Source of the DNA: Alphaproteobacteria bacterium
GTDB lineage: Bacteria; Pseudomonadota; Alphaproteobacteria; Puniceispirillales; UBA1172
Direction: 5' to 3'
Assembly: GCA_023259875.1 (NCBI GenBank)
Contig: JALRFL010000218.1
Coordinates: 1-23,550 of the forward strand
DNA: 23,550 bases
Position numbers and translations under genes: made by a program. The notes beneath the pieces are model-generated. The model did no database searches. It saw nothing but the letters and a program-made list of their open reading frames with translations, and was not told where the DNA came from. Position 1 is the stretch's first letter. The number at the start of each line of letters is the position of its first letter. Positions 16,248-23,550 of the stretch are shown here, one piece after another.

Positions 16248-16474
16248 GGGCAAATTATGCCTATCCGCAAGGGGTTTGGCAATCACCAGACTGCTCTGAT
16301 CACCGAAAAGTGATCAAGCGCGCAGATGTTAGGGGCATGGCCTCGCGGCTGTTCAGGGCAATGAGGCGGCAAGGCGAGGGGCAATGGGGCGGTAATCGGC
16401 ATAAATCGTTGCCCCATGGTATTTCCCCCGTTGCGTCATGGCGCGGTTTTGGCTATGGTGCGCCCACCACAGAT

Positions 16475-16564
16475 GGAGAGATGGCCGAGCGGTTTAAGGC
16501 GCGCGCCTGGAAAGCGTGTTGGGGTTAACGCCCCTCGGGGGTTCGAATCCCCCTCTCTCCGCCA
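16475..16564 (+). tRNA. tRNA-Ser, anticodon GGA
   Basis: A 90-base class II tRNA. The acceptor arms GGAGAGA (16475-16481) and TCTCTCC (16554-16560) pair fully, followed by discriminator G and an encoded CCA (16562-16564). The anticodon loop CTGGAAA (16507-16513) holds GGA at 16509-16511, reading UCC and UCU. The five-pair anticodon stem has one G-T pair. A long variable arm (about 16519-16536) and GGTTCGAATCC in the T arm confirm a serine tRNA. It lies alone between the small membrane-protein gene and the VOC gene, whose stop is 11 bases downstream on the other strand. Confidence 0.97.
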
Positions 16565-16575
16565 TGGTTTTCCCC

Positions 16576-17007
16576 CTAATCCGTCTCATCAGGGGTGACC
16601 TGTTGGTGGACTTCGATAATATTGCCCTCAGGGTCATAGAAAAACACCTGATGCCATTCCTTGGCAAAGGCGGTGCCATAATCGGCATAGGTCACGCCCT
16701 TTTCGTCCAGCCGTTTGAGAAAAGCCTGAATATCGTCGGTGCGAAAGGCGATATGGCCGCGTTCCACGGGGTTAATATGCCGTCCATTTTTCAACGCAAC
16801 CCCAAGGTCGCGTTCCGCCAGATGCATTTGCATCGCGCCATCGGTGGCAAAACGGATATGGCCGCCATACCCCTTGCCATCAGTCGCAGGGGGGCGCGGA
16901 AAGTTTTCAATAGGGATATCGTCAAGCCCTAGGGTGTTAAGATAAAAATCATGCAGTCGCTCCACATCATCGGCGACATAGTTAATATGATGAAAGGTGA
17001 GCGTCAT
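16576..17007 (-). CDS. VOC superfamily protein (glyoxalase / bleomycin-resistance fold)
   Basis: A 143-residue single-chain protein with two beta-alpha-beta-beta-beta modules. Candidate metal ligands lie in the usual places: FHHINYV near the N-terminus, MQMHLAE in the middle, GHIAFR opening the second module and GNIIEVHQQ near the C-terminus. WHQVFFYDPEGNIIE is typical of VOC enzymes and dioxygenases. The reaction (lyase, epimerase or dioxygenase) cannot be told from this. I chose ATG 17007 because AAGGGA lies about 8 bases ahead; the TTG at 17028 adds only seven residues. It could share a transcript with serB, 144 bases upstream, but nothing shows a link. Confidence 0.88.
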   Translation of the reverse strand: MTLTFHHINYVADDVERLHDFYLNTLGLDDIPIENFPRPPATDGKGYGGHIRFATDGAMQMHLAERDLGVALKNGRHINPVERGHIAFRTDDIQAFLKRLDEKGVTYADYGTAFAKEWHQVFFYDPEGNIIEVHQQVTPDETD

Positions 17008-17151
17008 GGCATTTTCCCTTATGGTCAAATTGGCTTATGCGTAAAACCATAACACAATCTGAACAGGTGAACAGATCACAAGGCGGGAATTCCTTGGTGG
17101 TTTTGGCGTTATCACGACAATGTGATCAGTATGTGAACCTACCCCAACCCA

Positions 17152-18030
17152 TCACGCGGAAATAAACGCTGCTTTGTGATAACCTTGCAGATAAAGCAAC
17201 GCGGTCAAATCCCCATGATTTACGCAATATGGGGTTGCCGCCGCCACCGCAGGTTTGGCATGAAAGGCGACGCCCAAACCCGCCGCCGCGATCATGTCCA
17301 GATCATTTGCCCCATCCCCAACCGCGATCACATCATCTGCTGATAGACCTAGCCGCGATGATATTCTCATCAAGGCCTGTAATTTGGCATCTTTGCCTTG
17401 GATAGGGGAGGCAACGGCACCTGTGAAAACGCCATCTGTTTCCAGCAGACGGTTGCCGTGATGTTCATCAAAGCCAAGCTGTTCTGCCACATATCCCGTG
17501 AAGGGCGTGAAGCCGCCTGAAACCAAGGCCGCATAACCACCATGGCCACGCATCGTAGCAAGCAAGGTCGCCCCGCCGGGCATAAAGGTGAGGCGTGAGG
17601 TAATAATCTGATCAACAATATTTACGGACTGCCCTTTAAGCAACGCCACCCGTTCCTTTAACGCATCCTCAAACCCGATCTCGCCATTCATGGCGCGCGT
17701 TGTGACCTGGCGCACATAATCGCCTACCCCGGCTAGTTCCGCCATTTCATCCAGACATTCCTGTTCAATCATGGTGCTGTCCATATCCGCGATCAGCATA
17801 GCCTTAGGGCTGGCATATCCGGGTTGAATGACCATATCGATCTTTTCGCTTTGATAATCCTGCCATACCTGCAACTGGTCATCTGGCAGGGCAGGGATAG
17901 AAAAACTGGCAGCTTCGTTTTCGGCTAACCATGTGATCTCACCGCCCTGCCAATGGTCTCTGGTCATGGCAATCTTGCCTGTGGTGAGGGGGCGGTGTTC
18001 AGGGTGAGATAAGATGGTGACCGTATACAT
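17152..18030 (-). CDS. serB: Phosphoserine phosphatase
   Basis: Hydrolyses O-phosphoserine to serine, the last step of the phosphorylated serine pathway. This 292-residue HAD-superfamily enzyme shows all four motifs: DMDST (Asp82 nucleophile, Asp84 acid/base), SGGF (Ser171), Lys213 in QGKDAKLQ, and GDGANDLDM (Asp239, Asp243). The N-terminal ~75 residues form the extra domain common in proteobacterial SerB, and a cap region follows (CLDEMAELAGVGDYV). ATG 18030 has no obvious Shine-Dalgarno. It is divergent from serC-serA across a 209-base spacer carrying shared sequence motifs, so the whole pathway may be co-regulated. Confidence 0.97.
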   Translation of the reverse strand: MYTVTILSHPEHRPLTTGKIAMTRDHWQGGEITWLAENEAASFSIPALPDDQLQVWQDYQSEKIDMVIQPGYASPKAMLIADMDSTMIEQECLDEMAELAGVGDYVRQVTTRAMNGEIGFEDALKERVALLKGQSVNIVDQIITSRLTFMPGGATLLATMRGHGGYAALVSGGFTPFTGYVAEQLGFDEHHGNRLLETDGVFTGAVASPIQGKDAKLQALMRISSRLGLSADDVIAVGDGANDLDMIAAAGLGVAFHAKPAVAAATPYCVNHGDLTALLYLQGYHKAAFISA

Positions 18031-18064
18031 AGCGATAGCTTGTGCCGTTTTTTTCTGTTGTGGT

Positions 18065-18150
18065 CAAGATGAGGGGGCAAGATTGTGATGACGGGAAAAC
18101 AGTGATCTGGAGTCATCTTGTTTCATTGTGTGTTACCTTGGATCATCTTG
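18065..18150. promoter_or_regulatory. Three TCATCTTG boxes in the serB-serC spacer
   Basis: CAAGATGA at 18065-18072 (inverted), TCATCTTG at 18113-18120 and TCATCTTG at 18143-18150. The two direct copies are 30 bases apart, close to three helical turns, and their 14-base surroundings match at 11 positions. The inverted copy overlaps a TTGACC that could be the serB -35 box (minus strand, 18067-18062). The site at 18143 lies just before the likely serC promoter. Confidence 0.4.
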
Positions 18151-18154
18151 GTGC

Positions 18155-18181
18155 TTGCGGAAACCCTTGCTTTCCTATATT
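18155..18181 (+). promoter_or_regulatory. Candidate serC promoter
   Basis: TTGCGG (18155-18160), 15 bases, then TATATT (18176-18181). The -10 matches five of six consensus bases; the -35 and spacing are poor, which would suit a promoter needing an activator. Transcription would start at about 18188. Confidence 0.35.
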
Positions 18182-18196
18182 TACATCCGTGGGCCA

Positions 18197-18214
18197 CCTC
18201 TCCCCAACGAGAGG
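18197..18214 (+). promoter_or_regulatory. Hairpin in the serC 5' leader
   Basis: CCTCTC (18197-18202) pairs perfectly with GAGAGG (18209-18214) around the loop CCCAAC. It ends 25 bases before the serC ATG. A conserved RNA element upstream of serC in Alphaproteobacteria is described (Rfam serC motif), and this occupies the same position; I could not confirm its consensus here. Confidence 0.35.
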
Positions 18215-18239
18215 CAATTATCTGTAAGGGTAACGATCT

Positions 18240-19394
18240 ATGACTTATGAAAAACCGGCTACGCGGCCGGTCAATCCGCGTTTTTCTTCTGGTCCCTGCA
18301 CCAAACACTCAACTTACACTCTTGATCATCTTGCGGATGCCTATTTGGGTCGCTCGCATCGGGCTTCTGGCGGCAAAGCCAAACTGCAAGCTGCGATTTC
18401 TGGCACAAGGGCTTTGCTAGACGTGCCGGATGACTACCGTATTGGCATTGTGCCAGCATCAGATACCGGCGCGGTTGAAATGGCGATGTGGTCATTGTTA
18501 GGTGCGCGTCCAGCCACCATGGTGGCTTGGGAAAGCTTTGGTCAGACTTGGGTTTCCGATGTGACCCAGCAACTCAAACTGGATGCGGATATTCGCACCG
18601 CCCCCTATGGCAGTATCGTTGATATGGCCAGCCTAGATTATGATCGGGATGTGGTTTTTACATGGAATGGGACGACTTCGGGGGTGCGTTTGCCCAAAGG
18701 AACACGCCTGCCATCTGATCGCAAAGGGCTGACGATTTGTGACGCCACCTCGGCGGCCTTTGCCATGGATTTGCCGTGGGCAGATTTGGATGTCACCACC
18801 TTTAGCTGGCAAAAGGTCATGGGCGGTGAAGCCGCGCACGGAATGCTAATCCTTTCCCCGCGTGCGGTTGAACGGCTAGAAAGCTATACGCCATCATGGC
18901 CTATTCCGAAAATCTTTCAACTCACCAAAGGCGGCAAGCTGATTGAGGGCATTTTTTCAGGTGATACGATCAACACGCCCTCTATGTTGGCGGTTGAAGA
19001 TTATTTGGTGGCTTTGTCTTGGGGGCAATCGGTTGGTGGCCTAAAGGGATTGATCCAGCGCGCAGATGCCAATGCCCAACTGATCTGGGATTTCTGTGAT
19101 CAGAGGGATTGGATTGCTAATCTGGCACAAGACAAGACGACCTATTCTAACACCTCGGTCTGTCTTGTGTTTCAGGATAAATCCATTACCGATATGGCTA
19201 GCTTTGCCAAGGCGGTGACCAAGCGGCTAGAGGCAGAAGGCGTTGCCTTTGATATCGGCTCATACCGCAGTGCCCCACCGGGCTTGCGGATTTGGTGCGG
19301 TAGCACGGTTGAGACCGATGATATCGCGGCTATGTTGCCATGGCTTGACTGGGCTTATGCCACAGAAAAAGCAGCCTTATCCGCCGCGGCTTAA
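18240..19394 (+). CDS. serC: Phosphoserine aminotransferase
   Basis: PLP enzyme converting 3-phosphohydroxypyruvate and glutamate to phosphoserine and 2-oxoglutarate; its relatives also act in pyridoxine synthesis. The 384-residue class V aminotransferase begins RPVNPRFSSGPC, has LGRSHRA near residue 40 and the PLP lysine Lys192 in FSWQKVMGGEAAHG. This length and the FSSGPCTKH opening mark the alphaproteobacterial form, longer than E. coli SerC. AAGGG lies nine bases before ATG 18240. serA follows on the same strand after about 63 bases, so the two probably form one operon. A leader hairpin and three TCATCTTG boxes lie upstream. Confidence 0.97.
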   Translation: MTYEKPATRPVNPRFSSGPCTKHSTYTLDHLADAYLGRSHRASGGKAKLQAAISGTRALLDVPDDYRIGIVPASDTGAVEMAMWSLLGARPATMVAWESFGQTWVSDVTQQLKLDADIRTAPYGSIVDMASLDYDRDVVFTWNGTTSGVRLPKGTRLPSDRKGLTICDATSAAFAMDLPWADLDVTTFSWQKVMGGEAAHGMLILSPRAVERLESYTPSWPIPKIFQLTKGGKLIEGIFSGDTINTPSMLAVEDYLVALSWGQSVGGLKGLIQRADANAQLIWDFCDQRDWIANLAQDKTTYSNTSVCLVFQDKSITDMASFAKAVTKRLEAEGVAFDIGSYRSAPPGLRIWCGSTVETDDIAAMLPWLDWAYATEKAALSAAA

Positions 19395-19457
19395 TCTCAA
19401 CGCGATGGGCGGTTAGCTCTATAAGTTTTCATTTTGATCAAGAAAAGGGAGGCCATG

Positions 19458-21053
19458 ATGGCACCTAAAGTTTTAATTTCAGACAAATTGTCTGACGCCG
19501 CCGTTCAGATTTTCAAAGATCGCGGCATTGATGTGGATTTCCTGCCAGAATTAGGCAAGGACAAAGATAAACTGCGTGCCATGATCGGCGATTATGACGG
19601 CTTGGCGATCCGTTCAGCCACAAAGGTGACGGAAAAATTGCTTGGCGCGACGGATCGGCTAAAGGTGATTGGCCGCGCTGGGATCGGGGTTGATAATATT
19701 GACCGACAGGCGGCGTCACGCAAAGGGGTGATTGTCATGAATACCCCATTTGGCAATATGATCACCACCGCCGAACACGCTATCGCCATGATGTTTGCCG
19801 TGGCCAGACAAATTCCCGAAGCCAGCGCATCCACCCATGCCGGTAAATGGGAAAAATCACGCTTTATGGGGGTTGAGTTAACAGGCAAAACCCTTGGCGT
19901 TATTGGTGCTGGTAATATCGGCGGCATTGTCTGTGATCGGGGGCGAGGGCTAAAGATGAAAGTGATCGCTTATGATCCGTTTCTGGGCGAAGATAAAGCC
20001 AAGGTGATGGGCGTGGAAAAGGTGGAATGGGATGATCTGTTGGCGCGTGCTGATTTTATCACCCTGCATGTGCCGTTAACGGATCAGACCGAAAATATGC
20101 TTAGCCGCGATAATTTGGCTAAAACCAAGCCAGGGGTCAGAATTATCAACTGCGCGCGTGGCGGATTGATTGATGAGGTCGCGCTTGCGGAATTTCTATC
20201 CTCAGGTCATGTGGCAGGGGCGGCGATTGATGTGTTCACCCAAGAGCCAGCCACCCAAAACCCTCTCTTTGGCTTGCCGAATGTAGTTTGCACACCGCAT
20301 CTGGGGGCGGCAACAGTAGAAGCGCAAGAAAAAGTCGCCTTGCAGGTGGCAGAACAAATGGCGGATTATCTCCTGACTGGGGCGGTAACAAACGCGATCA
20401 ATATGCCCTCTGTCACCGCCGAAGAAGCAAGGGTGATGGGACCTTGGTTAAAGCTTGCAGGACATTTAGGTGATTTTGTTGGTCAGATGACCGATGAGCC
20501 GATTAAAAGCATTGCGATCTGTCATGATGGCTGTGTGGCTGAAATGAATGTATCCGCCTTAAATTGTGCTGTGATTGCTGGCATCCTCAAAAGCGCAAAT
20601 CCCGATGTGAATATGGTATCTGCGCCAGTAATCGCCAAAGAACGCGGCATAAAGATCAGCACCACCAATCAAGATAAATCCGGCATCTTTGATGGGTATA
20701 TCAAAGTCACCGTGGTGACAGATAGTTTTGACAGATCGGTTGCCGGCACGGTGTTTAGCGACGGAAAACCGCGCTTTATTCAGATTAAGGGGATAAATAT
20801 CGACGCGGAAATTGGCCCCTATATGCTGTTCACCACGAACGAAGATGTTCCCGGAATTATTGGTACGCTTGGTAAGACGCTTGGTGAAAATCAAATCAAT
20901 ATCGCCAATTTCACCCTTGGCCGTGCGGCGGTTGGGGGTGAGGCGATAGGCTTGCTTTATCTTGATGGGCCAGTGACCCCACAGGTGGTGAATGACCTAA
21001 AAGGCACAGGACGGTTCCGCCAGGTCAAGCCATTGCAGTTTCTTGTCGCCTAG
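19458..21053 (+). CDS. serA: D-3-phosphoglycerate dehydrogenase
   Basis: Oxidises 3-phosphoglycerate with NAD+ to 3-phosphohydroxypyruvate, the entry step of serine synthesis. The 531-residue long form has the N-terminal substrate domain, the Rossmann motif GVIGAGNIGG (about 147-156), catalytic Arg234 (NCARGG), Glu263 (FTQEP) and His281 (TPHLGAAT), then the intervening ASB domain and a C-terminal ACT domain (from about 457, NEDVPGIIGTLGKTLGENQ) that usually binds serine for feedback control. ATG 19458 is chosen because AAGGGAGG (19445-19452) is five bases ahead; ATG 19455 is too close and TTG 19434 gives an atypical N-terminus. It ends 21 bases from the convergent oxidoreductase. Confidence 0.97.
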   Translation: MAPKVLISDKLSDAAVQIFKDRGIDVDFLPELGKDKDKLRAMIGDYDGLAIRSATKVTEKLLGATDRLKVIGRAGIGVDNIDRQAASRKGVIVMNTPFGNMITTAEHAIAMMFAVARQIPEASASTHAGKWEKSRFMGVELTGKTLGVIGAGNIGGIVCDRGRGLKMKVIAYDPFLGEDKAKVMGVEKVEWDDLLARADFITLHVPLTDQTENMLSRDNLAKTKPGVRIINCARGGLIDEVALAEFLSSGHVAGAAIDVFTQEPATQNPLFGLPNVVCTPHLGAATVEAQEKVALQVAEQMADYLLTGAVTNAINMPSVTAEEARVMGPWLKLAGHLGDFVGQMTDEPIKSIAICHDGCVAEMNVSALNCAVIAGILKSANPDVNMVSAPVIAKERGIKISTTNQDKSGIFDGYIKVTVVTDSFDRSVAGTVFSDGKPRFIQIKGINIDAEIGPYMLFTTNEDVPGIIGTLGKTLGENQINIANFTLGRAAVGGEAIGLLYLDGPVTPQVVNDLKGTGRFRQVKPLQFLVA

Positions 21054-21074
21054 GGCAACCGAATGGGGTTCAGG

Positions 21075-22073
21075 TCAGTTGCCGTGATCAGGCACTAATA
21101 AAATCTTTCCCCGATGTGTGGCGGCTTCCATCATCTGATGGGCGGCCGCCGCCTCACCAAGGGGGAAGACCGTATGAGTGGTGGTGGTAATGGTGCCATC
21201 AGCAAAAAACGGCCAAACCTGTTGGTGCAATTCCTTTGCAATGGCGGCCTTGAAGTCATCTGGGCGAGAGCGCAAAGTCGAACCCGTGAAAGTGAGCCGT
21301 TTCAACATCACAGGCATGAGGTCAATTTCCACCTTTGAGCCATGGTTAAAGGCGATTTGCACAATGCGACCATCTGCGCGCGCGGCCTTAATGTTACGGG
21401 CAAGGTAATCACCGCCAATAATATCTAGGATGATATCGGCGCCGCCTGCCGCGCGGGTAATCTCAACAAAATCGTCATTGCGAAAATTGATCGTGTGATG
21501 AGCGCCAAGGCTTGCGCACCAATCCGCTTCTTCTTGGCTACCGACGGTGGTCAGCACCTCATAGCCCATAGCTGCCCCTAGCTGTATCGCTGTTGAACCA
21601 ATGCCGCCAGCCCCGCCATGAACAAGGAATCGCGTGCCTTTTTCGCGTGGCATCTGATGAAAAATATTGCTCCACACCGTAAAAAAGGTTTCTGGCAGAC
21701 CGCCAGCATCTTCAAGGCTTACCCCCTCTGGTATCGGCAAAACATGATCGGCTAGAACAGCGACATATTCGGCATAGCCGCCACCATTGGTTAGGGCGGT
21801 GACTTGATCACCTTCACGCCATGTTGTCACGCGGCTTCCGGTTGCGGCAATCACCCCTGAGACTTCCAATCCCAAGAGATCAGACGCGCCTTTGGGTGGG
21901 GGGTAATGCCCTCGTCTTTGTACCATGTCAGGGCCATTAACCCCTGCCGCTGTGACCTTAATCAGGACTTCATGTTCAGAAGGGGTCGGGCAAGGGCGCT
22001 CACCTAGGGTGAGCACCTCTGGCCCTCCCGGTGCGGTCATTTCAATGACTTGCATATTCGTTTTTGCGCTCAT
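21075..22073 (-). CDS. NAD(P)H quinone oxidoreductase, PIG3 family
   Basis: A 332-residue zinc-free MDR-superfamily oxidoreductase that probably reduces quinones with NADPH. The GroES-like N-domain reads VLIKVTAAGVNGPDMVQRRG, HYPPPKG and LGLEVSGVIAATG, and the nucleotide-binding motif is VHGGAGGIGSTAIQLG. PETFFTVWSNIF is characteristic of the PIG3/TIGR02824 branch, and no structural-zinc cysteine cluster is present. I chose ATG 22073 because AAAGGAG lies six to seven bases ahead; a longer frame to 22112 crosses the likely -10 box. It is convergent with serA and divergent from the formate dehydrogenase gene. The natural substrate is not known. Confidence 0.92.
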   Translation of the reverse strand: MSAKTNMQVIEMTAPGGPEVLTLGERPCPTPSEHEVLIKVTAAGVNGPDMVQRRGHYPPPKGASDLLGLEVSGVIAATGSRVTTWREGDQVTALTNGGGYAEYVAVLADHVLPIPEGVSLEDAGGLPETFFTVWSNIFHQMPREKGTRFLVHGGAGGIGSTAIQLGAAMGYEVLTTVGSQEEADWCASLGAHHTINFRNDDFVEITRAAGGADIILDIIGGDYLARNIKAARADGRIVQIAFNHGSKVEIDLMPVMLKRLTFTGSTLRSRPDDFKAAIAKELHQQVWPFFADGTITTTTHTVFPLGEAAAAHQMMEAATHRGKILLVPDHGN

Positions 22074-22111
22074 GCCTTGCTCCTTTGAATTGATGTGGCG
22101 ATTTTTTAGCA

Positions 22112-22117
22112 ATTATA
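22112..22117 (-). promoter_or_regulatory. -10 box for the quinone oxidoreductase gene
   Basis: A perfect TATAAT on the minus strand (22117-22112), 39 bases before the start codon. No good -35 is found at 16-18 bases, so the promoter may be weak or need an activator. Confidence 0.4.
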
Positions 22118-22190
22118 TCCTGATTTGCAACAATAGCCTTGATGAAAACCCTTATCTTTAATAAGAAAAGATATGCCATTTCTTGTGAAT

Positions 22191-22218
22191 TTTACAGGTT
22201 TTCTTGTTGTGGTATACA
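22191..22218 (+). promoter_or_regulatory. Candidate promoter of the formate dehydrogenase gene
   Basis: TTTACA (22191-22196, five of six -35 bases), 16 bases, then TATACA (22213-22218, four of six -10 bases). The -10 lies within TGGTATAC, so a protein binding that box would compete with RNA polymerase. Confidence 0.3.
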
Positions 22219-22258
22219 TAATAATCTAGTTATGATGTGTAATTGTCTGGTATACCAG
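22210..22258 (+). promoter_or_regulatory. Putative operator pair: TGGTATAC box and 12-bp palindrome
   Basis: TGGTATAC at 22210-22217 recurs at 22248-22255 inside the perfect palindrome CTGGTATACCAG (22247-22258), 38 bases apart. The shape resembles operators of GntR/FCD-family regulators (TGGT...ACCA), an inference from general knowledge. Placement over and downstream of the candidate promoter suggests repression. Confidence 0.45.
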
Positions 22259-22299
22259 TCTGGACAAAACATATGCTTTAACCGCTTGGAGGATAGGCT

Positions 22300-23412
22300 T
22301 TGGACGCTATTATTGATGAAAATGGCATTTGGAAATCCGCCAGAGGAAAGGGTCGTAAAACCCCCAAAGGCCGTCAGGTTACTGACCAAGCGTTAGCGGA
22401 AGTCCGCTCGCTCTTGGGTGATCGCCCTCGCCAACATGATATGCTGATAGAATATCTGCATCTGATCCAAGACAGTTATGGCCATTTAAGCATTGGGCAT
22501 TTGCACGCACTGGCCGAAGAATTGCGGCTTGCCCAAACCGAAGTCTATGAAGTCGCAACCTTTTATGCTCATTTTGATGTGGTGGATGAGGGGGCGACAC
22601 CGCCGCCTGCGTTGACTATTCGCGTTTGTGATTCGCTTTCGTGTGAATTGGCCGGGGCGCAAAGCCTGAAGCAGGCCTTAGAAAAAGGGCTTGATCCGAA
22701 AGCGGTTCGGGTTTTGCGCGCGCCTTGTATGGGGCGATGCGATACCGCACCCACCCTTGAGATTGGCCATAATCATATTGATCATGCCACTGTGGAAAAG
22801 GTTGAGGCCGCGATTGCCGCCAATGACACCCACGCGCATATTCCGGATTATCAAGGCTTTGATGCCTATCGCCAAGAGGGCGGTTATAGCCGTCTTTTGG
22901 AATTGCGTGCGCATGGCAACTGGGAAGACGTTCAGGAAACCGTCAACCAGAGTGGCCTGCGTGGTCTTGGTGGAGCAGGTTTCCCATCTGGCCGGAAATG
23001 GGGTTTTGTGCGTGCCGCCGAAGGGCCACGCTATTTGACCGTCAACGGGGATGAGGGTGAGCCAGGAACATTCAAAGACCGCTATTATCTTGAGCGTACG
23101 CCGCATCTTTTCCTTGAAGGGATGTTGATTGCCGCTTGGGCAGTAGAGGCCGAGCGTTGCTATATCTATATGCGTGACGAATATCCGGCGGTTTTGCATA
23201 TTCTGGCCGAGGAAATCACACGCCTTGAACAAGCCGGTCTTGTTGAAAAGGGCTATATTGATTTGCGGCGTGGGGCAGGGGCTTATATCTGCGGCGAAGA
23301 AAGCGCGATGATCGAATCTATTGAAGGCAAGCGAGGTCTGCCGCGCCACCGTCCGCCTTATGTGGCACAAGTGGGGTTATTTGGTCGCCCAACCTTGGTG
23401 CATAATGTTGAA
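22300..23412 (+). CDS. fdhB: NAD-dependent formate dehydrogenase beta subunit, NuoE-NuoF fusion (3' truncated)
   Basis: Diaphorase subunit that passes electrons from formate oxidation to NAD+. The first 371 residues are present. A NuoE-like thioredoxin-fold domain has [2Fe-2S] cysteines C110-x4-C115 and C143-x3-C147 (CDSLSC, CMGRC). A NuoF-like domain follows, with FMN/NAD motifs GLRGLGGAGFPSGRKW (219-234), NGDEGEPGTFKDRYYLE (249-265) and GAYICGEESAMIESIEGKRG (327-346). The fusion and the ending LFGRPTLVHNVE resemble the beta subunit of Methylobacterium FDH1; HoxF of NAD-reducing hydrogenases is an alternative. Start is TTG 22300 with GGAGGA (22288-22293) six bases ahead; no in-frame ATG is near. 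Homology stops at 23412, before the [4Fe-4S] cysteines. Confidence 0.88.
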
Positions 23413-23550
23413 ATTATAGATTATAAAATATCTGAAGATATAAAATACAGATTATTAGAGTCTTCTGATTTATTTATATTTCCAGTTGTTCAAGATTCAT
23501 TTGGGGTCTATTTAGAATGCATAGAAACTCAATGCGTAATAATTACAACT
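23413..23550 (+). CDS. Glycosyltransferase-like fragment from AT-rich DNA
   Basis: The frame of the formate dehydrogenase gene stays open for 46 more codons to the right edge, but the protein no longer fits NuoF. The residues SSDLFIFPVVQDSFGVYLE and then CVIITT resemble the donor-binding region of GT4 glycosyltransferases (pattern aDlfvfPs..EgFG...lEa...pVIt). The first acidic residue of the E-x7-E motif is not conserved. Composition drops sharply to AT-rich codons (ATA, TTA, AGA). Partial at both ends. Almost certainly from another genome or locus, joined near 23404-23415. Confidence 0.55.
   Translation, partial: MIDYKISEDIKYRLLESSDLFIFPVVQDSFGVYLECIETQCVIITT

Noticed and set aside
16310..16598. 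ORFs on the plus strand across the tRNA-Ser region
   Set aside because: They run through the tRNA and have no coding character or ribosome-binding site.
16475..18030. tRNA-Ser close to serB, serC and serA as a functional cluster
   Set aside because: The tRNA is separated by a VOC gene on the other strand; proximity is most simply coincidence.
22153..22169. Hairpin CTTATCTTTAATAAG as a terminator between the divergent promoters
   Set aside because: Five weak A/T pairs in an AT-rich spacer; not distinguishable from chance.
22678..23370. 230-codon minus-strand ORF opposite the formate dehydrogenase gene
   Set aside because: Antisense shadow; the plus frame has all NuoE/NuoF motifs.

Overview
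The window looks like a piece of an alphaproteobacterial chromosome of roughly 50% G+C. The translation cluster thrS-infC-rpmI-rplT-pheS-pheT, the long serB / serC-serA arrangement, a fused NuoE-NuoF type formate dehydrogenase subunit and the protein sequences themselves all read as alphaproteobacterial. A marine SAR116-like lineage is a reasonable guess, but this is inference and was not tested. Most genes are ordinary housekeeping genes, tightly packed, with spacers of 7 to about 260 bases. No stretch over 300 bases lacks a gene. No insertion sequence, CRISPR array or prophage was seen.

Layout, left to right. Positions 1-203 do not belong with what follows: gltB coding becomes recognisable only at about 204, and a different open frame runs leftward off the edge. 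Then come the 3' third of gltB (204-1673), a GNAT acetyltransferase and a glutathione-transferase-like gene that overlap by one base, an ABHD10-like serine hydrolase on the minus strand, and a GT4 glycosyltransferase (3856-5013). Next is the translation block (5116-11944): thrS, infC with an apparent ATA start, rpmI, rplT, pheS and pheT. A strong hairpin separates pheT from the convergent leuA (12002-13714, minus). leuA has a leader region that looks like a leucine attenuator with a leaderless leader peptide, and is divergent from lepA (13977-15779). A small membrane protein, tRNA-Ser(GGA) and a VOC-fold protein lie between lepA and the serine genes. The phosphorylated serine pathway follows: serB (minus) divergent from serC and serA (plus), giving all three steps from 3-phosphoglycerate to serine. 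A PIG3-type quinone oxidoreductase (minus) is divergent from the final gene, an NAD-linked formate dehydrogenase beta subunit starting with TTG at 22300.

The last ~138 bases (from about 23413) switch abruptly to AT-rich sequence. The formate dehydrogenase frame stays open, but its product now resembles the C-terminal part of a glycosyltransferase. Both window ends therefore look like joins to unrelated DNA, more likely assembly or amplification chimeras than biology.

The items most worth following up are regulatory: the leuA leader (promoter, peptide, hairpin and terminator in order, with the peptide ATG at the predicted transcription start), the non-AUG infC start, the structured infC-rpmI spacer, three copies of TCATCTTG between serB and serC, and a 12-bp palindrome with a half copy in front of the formate dehydrogenase gene.
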